64,000 nucleotides of DNA from Bog-257 sp963846715 (GTDB lineage Bacteria > Acidobacteriota > Terriglobia > Terriglobales > Acidobacteriaceae), in contig CAWJXA010000008.1 in assembly GCA_963846715.1 (NCBI GenBank), positions 186,001 to 250,000 on the forward strand. The letters are read 5' to 3'. The position numbers and the translations under genes were made by a program. The notes beneath the pieces were generated by a model. The model was given only the letters and a program-made list of their open reading frames with translations, had not been told where the DNA came from and did not search any database. How positions within the stretch are numbered: position 1 is the first letter of the stretch; the number at the start of each line of letters is the position of its first letter. Below are positions 1 through 8,488 of the stretch, piece by piece.

Positions 1-1561
1 CTACAAATCGGAGGGCGTGGTTCAGGTCGCGGAATTCACCGACCACGAGGGCAACGTCACCGTGAAGCGCGGCGACGAGATTGCCGTCATGCGTGAGCCG
101 GGTCATACCGAAGAGGGCTACATCCACCTCTCGCACGAGAAGGCGCAGCGTTTGCACGCCTGGGACGAAATTGAAAAGGCCTACAACGATAAGGCTTCGG
201 TCAAGGCCCGCGTCATCGATCGCATCAAGGGTGGCCTGACGGTTGATATTTTGGGTGCTCGCGCCTTCCTCCCTGGCTCGCAGGTTGATCTGCGCCCCGT
301 GCGCAACCTCGATGGGCTGAAGGGTCACGAAATCGATGTTCGCATCATCAAGCTGAACAAGAAGCGCGGCAACATCGTCGCCTCGCGCAAGCAGCTCCTC
401 GAAGAAGAGCAGTCCGAGAAGCGGACCAAGACACTGGAGCAGTTGCACGAGGACGGAATTCTCACTGGCACCGTCAAGAACCTCACCGACTACGGCGCAT
501 TCGTCGACCTCGGCGGTATTGACGGACTGCTGCACATCACCGACATGTCCTGGGGGCGCCTGACCCATCCGCGTGACCTGGTACAGGTCGGCGATCAGAT
601 TCAGGTAAAGGTGCTGAAGTTCGACCGCGAGAAGCAGCGTGTCTCGCTGGGCTTCAAACAGCTCACGCCTGACCCGTGGCTCGACGCATCCGAGCGCTAT
701 CCCATCGGAGCCCACGTGCATGGTCGCGTTATCAGCGTGACCGACTACGGAGCGTTCGTCGAATTGGAGCAGGGTATCGAAGGCCTGGTGCACGTCAGCG
801 AGATGACCTGGTCGAAGCGGATGAAACATCCCTCGAAGCTGGTCAATATCGGTGATCAGGTTGAAGCTGTGGTGCTGAACGTCAATCCGACCGAGCGCCG
901 TATCAGCCTCGGCCTGAAGCAGCTGGAATCCAACCCCTGGGAGAGCTTGCACGAGAAATTCCCCGTGGGTGCGATCGTGGAAGGCAAGGTCCGCAACCTG
1001 ACCGACTTCGGAGCCTTCATCGAGATCGAAGATGGAATCGATGGACTGGTCCACGTCAGCAATCTAAGCTGGACCAAGCGCGTCAAGCATCCTTCGGAAG
1101 TTCTGAAGAAGGGCGACAAGGTGAAGGCCATCGTGCTTGCCATCGAGCCCGACCAGCGCCGCCTGTCACTGGGCGTGAAACAGCTTCAGCCCGACGTGTG
1201 GGACACCTTCTTCGAGCAGCATCGCGTGGGTGACGTCATTCACGGTAAGGTGCTGCGTCTCGCAAGCTTCGGCGCGTTCGTCGAGATTGCCGACGGCGTG
1301 GAAGGCTTGTGCCACAACTCCGAAGCGGCCGACGCTCACGGCCAGCCCATCAAACTGGAGCCCGGCCAGGAGTTCGAGTTCAAGATCATCAAAATGAACC
1401 CGGCCGAAAAGAAAGTTGGACTCAGCATCCGTGCGGTTGGTGAGGAAGCCACTCGCCACGATGTCGAGGCCTACAAGGCGCCGGCTGCCACCTCTTCCGG
1501 CACCGGCTCCACGATTGGCGAGTTCATGTCGTGGAAGCGCGCCAGCAACGAAAACAACTAA
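1..1561 (+). CDS. rpsA: 30S ribosomal protein S1, 5'-truncated by window edge
   Basis: Ribosomal protein S1 binds mRNA and brings it to the 30S subunit. The frame is open from base 2, so the gene starts outside the window; the GTG at 17 is internal. About 519 residues are visible. They hold the end of one S1 (OB-fold) repeat and four complete repeats, each with the signature TDYGAF/TDFGAF followed by a GLVHVSEM-like stretch, at roughly residues 150, 235, 320 and 405. The tail is short and polar. This repeat number fits S1 rather than a single-domain S1 protein. A strong hairpin terminator follows 45 bases after the stop, so rpsA ends its transcript here. Confidence 0.96.
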   Translation, partial: YKSEGVVQVAEFTDHEGNVTVKRGDEIAVMREPGHTEEGYIHLSHEKAQRLHAWDEIEKAYNDKASVKARVIDRIKGGLTVDILGARAFLPGSQVDLRPVRNLDGLKGHEIDVRIIKLNKKRGNIVASRKQLLEEEQSEKRTKTLEQLHEDGILTGTVKNLTDYGAFVDLGGIDGLLHITDMSWGRLTHPRDLVQVGDQIQVKVLKFDREKQRVSLGFKQLTPDPWLDASERYPIGAHVHGRVISVTDYGAFVELEQGIEGLVHVSEMTWSKRMKHPSKLVNIGDQVEAVVLNVNPTERRISLGLKQLESNPWESLHEKFPVGAIVEGKVRNLTDFGAFIEIEDGIDGLVHVSNLSWTKRVKHPSEVLKKGDKVKAIVLAIEPDQRRLSLGVKQLQPDVWDTFFEQHRVGDVIHGKVLRLASFGAFVEIADGVEGLCHNSEAADAHGQPIKLEPGQEFEFKIIKMNPAEKKVGLSIRAVGEEATRHDVEAYKAPAATSSGTGSTIGEFMSWKRASNENN

Positions 1562-1605
1562 GTCCTAGCTTCAACCTGAAGGTCATAGGTTGAATCTGAA
1601 GTGAG

Positions 1606-1637
1606 AAGGCCGCCAGCGATGGCGGCCTTTAGTTTTC
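1606..1637 (+). terminator. Rho-independent terminator of rpsA
   Basis: A perfect 10-bp stem (AAGGCCGCCA / TGGCGGCCTT) with a GCGA loop is followed by TAGTTTTCT. It lies 45 bases after the rpsA stop. Confidence 0.85.
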
Positions 1638-1688
1638 TGCCGGGCCTTCAATTTGTCATCCCCGATCCAAGCGTAGCAGAGTAATTTG

Positions 1689-1722
1689 TCATCCCGAGCG
1701 AAGCCGAGGGATCTGCGGTTCG
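1689..1722 (+). repeat. Dispersed repeat family C, copy 1
   Basis: A unit beginning GTCATCCCGAGCGAAGCC and continuing to a GATCTGCGGTTC end. A near-identical copy lies at 8091, and diverged relatives at 47248 and 61293. A partial copy (GTCATCCCCGATC) precedes it at 1656. Confidence 0.7.
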
Positions 1723-1828
1723 CCCGTTTCGCAACTTCTCAGGGCTTCCGGCGAAAGATGCCAGCTAGAATTGTTCTTGAGCGAAAAGCGAAAGGCGAAC
1801 AGCGAACAGCGAACAGCGCCTCCCGCCC

Positions 1829-2215
1829 CTACTTGATCCGCAGCACAATGTTCGCCTTCTGCCGATCATCGAACTGGCTCAGGACCTTCGTGTCGCTCTT
1901 CTTCCCCTCGCGCTGCGCATAGACCTCATAGTCCACATTGGGCGAGAGTTCGGGAAAACGATAGGCGCCATCCTTCGAGGCGATCACGGTCTTCACCGCC
2001 AGCGACTTCATGTTCTTCAGATAGACCACGGCGTTACTCACCGGAGCATCGCCTTTGTCGAGTACCACGCCAGTCAAGCTGCGGGAGTTGACGCGGGTAT
2101 TCTTACGCGTATCCTCCGAAGAGGATGATGACCCTCCGATGGGCAGCGTCAATTGCCAGGCAAGACAGTTAATAGCCAAAAACAGAATCACGATCGTGCC
2201 GAGCATCCTCTTCAT
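1829..2215 (-). CDS. Secreted protein with carboxypeptidase-regulatory-like domain
   Basis: A 128-residue protein. It has an N-terminal signal peptide (about residues 1-20, ending near LAWQ), a Ser-rich linker, then one carboxypeptidase-regulatory-like beta-sandwich from about residue 48. The marks are SLTGVVLDKGDAPVSNAVV and later GAYRFPELSPNVDYEV. Such domains are transthyretin/Cna-B-like folds of exported proteins; no catalytic residues are expected. It lies 39 bases downstream of a second protein of the same type, on the same strand, and the two probably form one unit with the LysW-like gene before them. Function beyond an exported binding or structural role is unknown. Confidence 0.75.
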   Translation of the reverse strand: MKRMLGTIVILFLAINCLAWQLTLPIGGSSSSSEDTRKNTRVNSRSLTGVVLDKGDAPVSNAVVYLKNMKSLAVKTVIASKDGAYRFPELSPNVDYEVYAQREGKKSDTKVLSQFDDRQKANIVLRIK

Positions 2216-2254
2216 AACTGTTCCCCTTCGGCGGTCTTAATTGGGCGAGAGTGT

Positions 2255-2680
2255 CTACTTCGTTAGATGAAGGCTGACGTCTTTCCGCTCATTATCGTCG
2301 ATGTGGACGGTAATCTCGGGTTTGGGCTGCCCTTTAGGCACTTTAACATTGGCCTGGATGATGTAATCCTGACCGCCAGCCGGCACCCGCTGGGCAAATT
2401 CCCCGCGATTGTCCGATATCAGCTCCCATTTGGCCTTCTTGCCGGAGGCCCGCCGAATCGTGATGGGAATGCCCACCGCCGGACGCTGGTCTGCTCCCCA
2501 CACGGTGCCAAAAATCAGAGCATAGTCATTCTTGGAGGTTTGCGTAGCAGATTGAACAAAGTGAAAATCAGGCTGGAGGCCCAATAGCCGGGCGGCGAAA
2601 AGCGGGGTCAAGAAAAGGACGAAAGCGCAAATCACCAGCGCTCCGCGTCTGCGGGCGGGCGCCAGCTTAGTAGTCACCAT
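2255..2680 (-). CDS. Exported protein with carboxypeptidase-regulatory-like domain
   Basis: About 141 residues. A basic N-terminus and a hydrophobic segment (near ALVICAFVLFLTPLF) form a signal peptide or anchor. A single beta-sandwich domain follows, with ALIFGTVWGADQRPAVGIPI and later RGEFAQRVPAGGQDY. I chose the ATG at 2680; an ATG at 2701 would add MRKKKRT. The gene overlaps the end of the LysW-like gene by 14 bases, which suggests translational coupling. It resembles its downstream neighbour at 1829-2215 in architecture, but the sequences are not close, so a recent duplication is unlikely. The role is not known. Confidence 0.7.
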   Translation of the reverse strand: MVTTKLAPARRRGALVICAFVLFLTPLFAARLLGLQPDFHFVQSATQTSKNDYALIFGTVWGADQRPAVGIPITIRRASGKKAKWELISDNRGEFAQRVPAGGQDYIIQANVKVPKGQPKPEITVHIDDNERKDVSLHLTK

Positions 2681-2864
2681 CGTCCTCTTCTTCTTCCTCA
2701 TCCTCGTCCTCTTCGTCCTCGTCTTCCACGCGAGTCAGCTCAAGAGGCTCCACGGCCACCACTTCGAAATCGGTCCCACATTCCGGACACGAAACAATTT
2801 CGCCCTCGTCTACTTCATCTTCTTCAATATCCAGATCGCTTTCGCATTCAGGACAAATAACCAT
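2667..2864 (-). CDS. LysW-like acidic zinc-ribbon protein
   Basis: A 65-residue protein. It has two knuckles, CPEC near residue 4 and CPEC near residue 27, and the stretch VVAVEPLEL, all typical of LysW, the amino-group carrier protein of lysine/arginine biosynthesis. The start ATG at 2864 has GGAGG about 5 bases upstream and gives MVICPEC; an upstream in-frame ATG at 2891 would add nine residues. LysW proteins end in EDWGE, whose last Glu carries the substrate. Here the tail is about 20 mostly acidic residues ending DGDY, with no terminal Glu. No lysX/Y/Z/J/K gene lies nearby. A carrier role is therefore doubtful; a zinc-binding acidic adaptor is as likely. Confidence 0.7.
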   Translation of the reverse strand: MVICPECESDLDIEEDEVDEGEIVSCPECGTDFEVVAVEPLELTRVEDEDEEDEDEEEEEDDGDY

Positions 2865-3000
2865 GCTTGCCTCCGTTCTCGCTCTTGCCACGCTATCAGA
2901 ATTACACCAACCCTGCCCTGCATTTATATTTAGAGTCTCTTGGCAGTAGCGTCAAGTAAGTAATAGACGCATTAGCCTTGCGAAAGTTCCGGGAGCTCCG

Positions 3001-4401
3001 ATGCCCATTCTGAATTCAATCCTAAATGGAATCGCGGTTTTGATGCTGACCACCGTCTTCGCGGTTGCTCTTTTTTCCCAGCCACCCGACAGCGTTTCCA
3101 CTCCAACTCCTGACCCGCAGATCGCTGCGGCGTTGCATGATGTCTCCGCCGAGCGCATCCAGCAAACCATCGAGAAGCTGGTCAGCTTCCACACCCGCCA
3201 GACTTTGTCGGCAGACTTCCCGCCGGGCAGCGAGCAAGGCGTCAACGCGGCCGCAGACTGGATCCACGAGGAATTTGAACGGTACTCCCGTGAATGTGGC
3301 GACTGTCTCGAAGTCAGGACTGATCAGTTCATCCAGCAACCTGGACCACGCATTCCCACGGCGATTCAGATCACCAATGTTTACGCAGTGCTGAAAGGCA
3401 CCGATGCTGCCAACGCAGGCCGCATCTACGTGGTGACCGGGCATTACGATTCCCGCAACAGCGATATTAACGATGCCAACGGACTCGCCCCGGGCGCCAA
3501 TGACGACGCTAGCGGCACAGCGGTAAGCCTGGAATGCGCGCGCGTGCTCAGCAAGCATCGTTTTCCCGCCACCATCATCTTTCTTACCGTGGCCGGAGAA
3601 GAGCAGGGCCTCGATGGCAGCGCCCACTTTGCCAAGATGGCGAAGGCGGTCGGATGGGACCTTAACGCAGTGCTGAACAACGACATCGTGGGTGGCGACC
3701 GCACTCCCGGAGACACTTTGCAGGATCCGCACGTGGTCCGCGTCTTTTCCGAAGGCATTCCCACTAGCGCCGACGAGAAACAGCTCAAGACGATTCGAGC
3801 CCTCGGCGGCGAGAGCGATGGCCCTTCCCGGCAACTGGCCCGTTACATCGCCGCGGTCGCCAAGCAATACCTTCCGCCTACCACTCTGACTCCGCTGCTG
3901 GTGTTTCGGCACGATCGCTATCTGCGCGGCGGAGATCATTTCTCGTTCAACGAGCAGGGGTTCGCCGCGGTGCGTTTTACCGAATTTCGCGAGAACTACA
4001 ACCATCAGCACCAGAACGTACGCACGGAGAATGGCATCGAGTACGGTGATCTGCCCAAGTTCGTCGATTACGATTACACCGCGAATGTGGCGCGCCTGAA
4101 TGCGGCGACGCTGGCATCCTTGGCATCGGCTCCATCGCCGCCGGTTAATGTGCGTCTGCTGACCAAGGAACTGCAAAACGACTCCACTCTCGCGTGGGAT
4201 GCTTCGCCCGGTGGATTGGCCACCGGCTACGAAGTCCTCTGGCGCGATACTACCGCCTCGGATTGGCAACAGGTTAAGCCGGTGGGTAATGTCACCAAGG
4301 CCACTTTGCCGCTTTCCAAGGACAATGTAATCTTTGCTGTACGCGCTCTCGATGCCAAGGGCCATCGGAGTTTGGCCGTCGTTCCGGTGCCCGAACGCTG
4401 A
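3001..4401 (+). CDS. Secreted M28-family metallopeptidase with C-terminal FnIII-like domain
   Basis: A 466-residue exported zinc aminopeptidase-type enzyme. A signal peptide covers about residues 1-27. Zinc and catalytic positions of family M28 are visible: H148 in TGHYDSRN, D168/D169 in GANDDASG, E200-E201 in VAGEEQGLDG, D228 in NNDIVGGD, and a late His in the NYNHQHQN region. A fibronectin-III-like domain follows from about residue 378 (PPVNVRLL to the end). A GGGAG-type ribosome site (CGGGAGC) sits just before the ATG. It probably releases amino acids from peptides outside the cytoplasm. It stands alone, with no obvious partner gene. Confidence 0.88.
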   Translation: MPILNSILNGIAVLMLTTVFAVALFSQPPDSVSTPTPDPQIAAALHDVSAERIQQTIEKLVSFHTRQTLSADFPPGSEQGVNAAADWIHEEFERYSRECGDCLEVRTDQFIQQPGPRIPTAIQITNVYAVLKGTDAANAGRIYVVTGHYDSRNSDINDANGLAPGANDDASGTAVSLECARVLSKHRFPATIIFLTVAGEEQGLDGSAHFAKMAKAVGWDLNAVLNNDIVGGDRTPGDTLQDPHVVRVFSEGIPTSADEKQLKTIRALGGESDGPSRQLARYIAAVAKQYLPPTTLTPLLVFRHDRYLRGGDHFSFNEQGFAAVRFTEFRENYNHQHQNVRTENGIEYGDLPKFVDYDYTANVARLNAATLASLASAPSPPVNVRLLTKELQNDSTLAWDASPGGLATGYEVLWRDTTASDWQQVKPVGNVTKATLPLSKDNVIFAVRALDAKGHRSLAVVPVPER

Positions 4402-4721
4402 GGAGACTACATCGCGACCTCATATCGGTTTGCAAGAGTAGAAGGAACCACACAAAGAGCAGGCCCGAAGGGGCTAAAGGGGTTGGCCCAGCGCTTCGGA
4501 CCCTGCGTGAGTACCCAGTTTCTTATTCGCGTCTGGAGTAGAACGCGCGGAAATCGAGCTCCATAGGAGCGGACGTGAAGTTAGCCCAGGACGGAGCGAA
4601 GCGGAGTCCAGGGTAGAGTGAGAAATAAGAGTGAGTCCCTTCTGGGACGACATATTTTTCACACGGACTGGCCGCAGAGGTTGCGACATAGTTTCGGCCC
4701 TATATAGAACGGAGTAATCCA
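4402..4721. other. Intergenic region holding a family A repeat
   Basis: No gene is seen. The stretch holds a short palindrome-rich part (near 4465, GCCCGAAGGGGC) and a family A repeat at 4541-4653. Confidence 0.6.
4541..4653 (-). repeat. Dispersed palindromic repeat family A, copy 1
   Basis: On the minus strand this reads as a phosphate-like string of small palindromes: CCCAGAAGGGACTC, then a TACCCTGGACTCCGCTTCG...TCCTGGGCTAA hairpin, then CGCTCCTATGGAGCTCGATT. The copy at 54876-55005 matches it closely in the opposite orientation; shorter copies lie at 26121 and 28159. Confidence 0.75.
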
Positions 4722-5597
4722 ATGCCACGCGGCTCGACCATGTCCATGAGTTTCCCACCCTTCACCCGCGCGGTGAAAGAGCTGCTCATTGCCAACGGCG
4801 TCGTCTTCCTGTTGTTCTGGTTTCTGCGGGCGTTCAGCGCCACCGCCCTGTTCGGCGAATGGGCCTACTACCATCTCGGGCTGGAAGGCGCAGCCGTGGT
4901 GCATGGCGAGATCTGGCAGTTGGTCACCTATTCGTTCCTGCACTACGGGGTGCTCCACATCCTGTTCAACATGCTTGCGCTGTGGATGTTTGGCGCGCAG
5001 CTAGAACAGGATTGGGGCTACAGCCTGTTCCTCCAGTTCTACTTCTTCTGTGTCATCGGGGCCGCGCTGGTGACCGTTGCCGTTTCCTTCACCGGCCTGC
5101 TGGGTGTCTCCCCGCGAACTCTTACCGTGGGCGCGTCGGGCGGCATCTACGGACTGCTGCTGGCCTTTGGCATCCTGCACGGCGAGTCGCAGGTGATGCT
5201 TTTTCCCTTCCCCTTCCTCATCAAGGCCAAGTACTTCGTCATCGGTATCATCGCCCTGGCGCTGTACGGCGCGTTGTCATCGGCGCAAGGTGGAGGCCAG
5301 TCCATTGCCTACATGGCCCACCTTGGAGGCGCACTGTTCGGATATGTCTGGCTAAAATTCATCCCTCGACGGGGGTTTGGCTACGCCGCCTCGGAGCGCG
5401 CTTTCGGACTAAGAAACTCCTATTACCGTTGGAAGCGTAAGCGGGCGGCGCGCAAGTTCGAGGTCTACATGCGCAAGCATGATCGCGGCGACTACCGGCA
5501 CGACGACTACTTCGACGAGCACGGCAACTTCCGCGATCCCAGCACCCGCGATGTGCGCAAGAAAAACGGCGACTCCACCCCGCCTTGGGTGAACTGA
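4722..5597 (+). CDS. Rhomboid-family intramembrane serine protease
   Basis: A 291-residue membrane protein with about six transmembrane segments. The catalytic Ser is S139 in VGASGGIYG and the catalytic His is H200 in AYMAHLGGALFG. The oxyanion-side HxxxN (H79, N83) is also present. The C-terminus after residue 215 is a charged cytoplasmic tail rich in Arg, Lys and Asp. GGAG precedes the ATG by about eight bases, which supports this start over the internal ATGs at 4740 and 4746. Rhomboids cut transmembrane substrates within the membrane; the substrate here cannot be told. Confidence 0.93.
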   Translation: MPRGSTMSMSFPPFTRAVKELLIANGVVFLLFWFLRAFSATALFGEWAYYHLGLEGAAVVHGEIWQLVTYSFLHYGVLHILFNMLALWMFGAQLEQDWGYSLFLQFYFFCVIGAALVTVAVSFTGLLGVSPRTLTVGASGGIYGLLLAFGILHGESQVMLFPFPFLIKAKYFVIGIIALALYGALSSAQGGGQSIAYMAHLGGALFGYVWLKFIPRRGFGYAASERAFGLRNSYYRWKRKRAARKFEVYMRKHDRGDYRHDDYFDEHGNFRDPSTRDVRKKNGDSTPPWVN

Positions 5598-5633
5598 GAA
5601 TTGCCAGCGGCTCGTAGCGCACAAGAACGAATC

Positions 5634-5768
5634 AACCACAGATTGACACGGATTTTCACGGATTTACTTTGATATGCGAGAGACGTGTGATGGAGTCAGG
5701 CTTTAGCTTCATCTTATGGATCGCGTCATTCCCGATCGATCTGTGTTCATCCGTGTCGATCGGTGGCC
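5634..5768. repeat. Dispersed repeat family B, copy 1 (two inverted arms)
   Basis: The left arm (from 5634) reads AACCACAGATTGACACGG and continues with TTTTCACGGATTTA. The right arm (5740-5768) reads TCTGTGTTCATCCGTGTCG and is its approximate inverse. The spacer is about 70 bases and non-coding. Confidence 0.7.
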
Positions 5769-5781
5769 AAGGTTTGTTTTC

Positions 5782-6830
5782 TCAGCCCGGCCATATTTCA
5801 AGCTTAAACTTGCAATGGCTATGAATCATTTCGAAATCGGCGCGATTGGAGGTAATCAGGCGAGCGCCATTCGATCGAGCGGTGAGCGCGATCAGCACAT
5901 CGAAATGCAGGTCGTGAAGTTTTTCTGGCCGGGCTGGCCGGACTGAAGCCGACGGCGAACAGAAGTCTGTATTTCTCTGAGCAGACGATCGGTAGCAACG
6001 GGCCAACCCAATATTTCATCACCGTCAACGGTCAGACCCCGAAGGTCTTCCACATGGACGATCCCCCAGCAATCGTGACCAACATACGTTGTTTGCACCG
6101 CACTATCGCCAAAAATCGCAAAGTGTCCGTCCTGAGTGATGTCCACCGACTCCGGGAAATAAGCTCTGGCGAACCCAGCCGAGTTCTGCTCATCGTTGTT
6201 CGAAACCGGCAGCCCATTGGCAATGTTGAATGACTGAATGGAGCCGTCCCCGTAAGCTACGACCATCATGTTTCCATGGATCGCCATCCCGCCAATCCAG
6301 CCACCGTTCAGTCCGGCCACCGGCACATCGTCCACAAACACCAGCTGGCATCCCGGTTGCACCGCGAAAGTCCCAATCGTATTCGAGGCGGTGTAGGCCG
6401 CATACACGTAGTTGCTGTTCACGGCCAGCCCAATGCCGTTGGTGTTGCCTTTGTCTCCTCGATAGCCGGAAACATTCCCAACCAGCTCTTGCGTCTGCAG
6501 GTCAATCTCCGCGATGTCTCCCGTCAAAGCATCGGAAACGTACACGCACTGCGCGGAAGCATCCGGCAGCATGGCGATGCGCGAGGTCCCGAAGAATCCG
6601 CCGCCTATGCCCCTGCCGCCAACGTCAACCGATTGTTGCAAGCTCAACGTGGGGCCCTGCTGCGAGTCCGTGGCCACATAGAAGCTCGCGTAACTGTATA
6701 CGCCGGCGTCGTCGTTGGTGATGACGTAGGTTGTGGTTCCGGAAATTTTCGACCGGCTATCGCCGGCTGCGCAGAACACCGGTGCAGCCATTACAAGGGC
6801 CGTCAGTAATCGTCGGCAAAACAAATTCAT
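5782..6830 (-). pseudogene. Chimera: secreted beta-propeller N-part joined to a PIN-domain C-part
   Basis: The 5' part (from ATG 6830) encodes a signal peptide and about 250 residues of a repetitive beta-propeller-like protein, with blades such as NGIGLAVNSNYVYAAYTAS and GHFAIFGDS. The last part changes character. After GWPVATDRLLREIQTS it reads as the C-terminal half of a VapC-type PIN domain: KLHDLHFDVLIALTAR, then GARLITSNRADFEMI, ending at the stop at 5782. The two halves of the PIN part are in different frames, split near 5920 in a GAAAAAC run; one extra A explains it. The N-terminal half of the PIN domain is missing. I read this as a deletion fusing two genes, plus one indel. As sequenced, the propeller frame ends at 5892 (312 residues). 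Confidence 0.55.
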
Positions 6831-7059
6831 GATTAGCTTCCTGGAAGTACTGCCGGTGAGGGGAAATCTGCTGTCGCCAAATCTCGACTCATGCCGTTGG
6901 CCACGCCAATCTACCTACTGCCAATCGGCGAAGTCAATACCCGTTACGAGATACTATGGGAATAGTCCATAAAATGATGGGTAAACTAGCCGTCACCTTT
7001 CACGGTTCGGCCAGTCTATTCATATCCTATCGATTTTCAGTTATTGTTTATTACTAGAG

Positions 7060-8052
7060 ATGACGCTCAGAACACAATCCTTTCTGTTTGCGACACTAGT
7101 GCTCGCGATGGCCTCAGGTAGAGCAGTCGCCCAGGCGTCGATTTCCGCACCGCAAGCGCAATCGTCACCGTCTCCATCTCCATCTCCGCCCCTTACGCCG
7201 GAGAAGGCGCCCCTGTTCGACTTCCAGGATTCCGACATCAAGTTCTCCCTGAGCAGCTTGATGAATGTCCTGCGCGACAGCCGGCACGAAGGCTGGGTGC
7301 TGGCGGCCTATCCTGACCCCAAAACCAGCCGGCCGCTTATTGGCGCAGGATTCAGTCTCGACGTTGCGGCGATTGACCACCCGCAGCGCGATCCGCTTAA
7401 TCCTCACCCGTTCCTTGAGCCCTCTGCAGCACAACTGTGGCAGGCGGCGGGACTGGACTCAGTCAAGCTGCAGAGCATACTCGATCGGTTCGACCGTGAC
7501 CTGGATGCCTGGAAGAAGAAAAAATTCCGCAAGAAGATCAGAACTCACGACCTATCTCCACAACTGACGGAAGAAGAAGCAACGAGATTACTACGCATCT
7601 CCACTATCCAAGCCACCTACAATGCCCGGGCCTACTGCCGTGTGTTCGATCAGTTGACCGCGTCTCAGCAGATGGCGCTGAGCCAACTGGTGTTTCAGAT
7701 GGGCGTGAATCTTGAGGAGTTTACCCAGTTTCTGAGTGCGGTGAACGCTGACAGCAGCTCCGGCGATTCCATACAACTGGTGAGCACGGCTGACCCGTTA
7801 GCGGAACACTGGAAGACGGTGCAAAGCACGCTAATCCAGAGTCAATGGGCCAGACGCTATAGCAGCCGCGCCATATCCGTCATTGCCATGTTCGACCCGA
7901 ATTACGCTGACGATCCGAGAGCGGCAGAACGTAAGGTGCAGGCCACGCTTCATCCCAAGACTACGCACCATCACAGGAAGGCCCATGCCAGTTCTGTCCG
8001 CGCTGGGAACAACGCTGGCCACAGCAACAAGCCGTCGCATAGCGGAGCCTGA
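7060..8052 (+). CDS. Exported lysozyme-like (GH24-type) protein
   Basis: A 330-residue protein. It has a signal peptide (about 1-25), a Ser/Pro linker (SPSPSPSPPL), then a region like phage-type lysozymes. HEGWVLAAYPDP resembles the catalytic Glu/Asp segment of GH24, followed by LIGAGFSLDV in place of the usual TIGYGH. Near residue 205, QMALSQLVFQMGVNLEEF resembles the conserved core helix. The third GH24 residue, a Thr, is not clear, so activity is uncertain. The tail is basic and His-rich. It probably acts on, or binds, peptidoglycan in the periplasm. No strong ribosome site is seen before the ATG. It could instead be an inactive lysozyme-fold protein. Confidence 0.6.
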   Translation: MTLRTQSFLFATLVLAMASGRAVAQASISAPQAQSSPSPSPSPPLTPEKAPLFDFQDSDIKFSLSSLMNVLRDSRHEGWVLAAYPDPKTSRPLIGAGFSLDVAAIDHPQRDPLNPHPFLEPSAAQLWQAAGLDSVKLQSILDRFDRDLDAWKKKKFRKKIRTHDLSPQLTEEEATRLLRISTIQATYNARAYCRVFDQLTASQQMALSQLVFQMGVNLEEFTQFLSAVNADSSSGDSIQLVSTADPLAEHWKTVQSTLIQSQWARRYSSRAISVIAMFDPNYADDPRAAERKVQATLHPKTTHHHRKAHASSVRAGNNAGHSNKPSHSGA

Positions 8053-8090
8053 CCGCACCGCAGGATAGGTCTAAAGAACTTTGTTGACTT

Positions 8091-8124
8091 GTCATCCCGA
8101 GCGCAGTCGAGGGATCTGCGGTTC
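8091..8124 (+). repeat. Dispersed repeat family C, copy 2
   Basis: Matches the copy at 1689 except for two or three bases (GTCATCCCGAGCGCAGTCG and onward to GATCTGCGGTTCC). It lies between two convergent genes. Confidence 0.7.
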
Positions 8125-8163
8125 CGACTTTCGCGGTCACTTCACCTACCAATCAGCGATGCC

Positions 8164-8463
8164 TTAGCTTTCGAACACCTTCTCCAGGCTCTCGTAGACA
8201 AGCGGGATGGTGCATAGCTCCGGCAACATCTGCCAGTAACGGTGCACGTCGGGATCAGCTTGCGCTTCGCTGCGCATCTCCGGCGAAGTCCAGCGCCGCA
8301 AATGCAGAAAGCGGTCGGGACGCGAAGAATCGCAGTGCAGCGAATCGCGACAGTAGCCCTTGGCATGCATCATGGTATACAACTCGCGTAACGTCGCCAG
8401 CAGCTCGTCCTGCTTGCCGGGCAGCGCCTCCAGCATCGCCATGGAAAGTATCTCTTGCGCCAT
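8164..8463 (-). CDS. Antibiotic biosynthesis monooxygenase (ABM)-domain protein
   Basis: A 99-residue single-domain protein of the dimeric alpha-beta (ferredoxin-like) ABM fold. The start EILSMAMLEALPGKQDELL and the central RFLHLRRW are typical. Members include quinol monooxygenases and heme-handling enzymes, but many are of unknown substrate. AAAGGCG sits about eight bases before the ATG. It follows pyk by 25 bases on the same strand, and is probably co-transcribed with it, although a link in function is not evident. Confidence 0.75.
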   Translation of the reverse strand: MAQEILSMAMLEALPGKQDELLATLRELYTMMHAKGYCRDSLHCDSSRPDRFLHLRRWTSPEMRSEAQADPDVHRYWQMLPELCTIPLVYESLEKVFES

Positions 8464-8488
8464 CGTGTGTCGCCTTTCAGCCCTGAGT

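Noticed and set aside
3022..4365. Long minus-strand open frame (447 codons) opposite the M28 peptidase
   Set aside because: It mirrors a well-supported gene in high-GC DNA and its translation has no family-like pattern.
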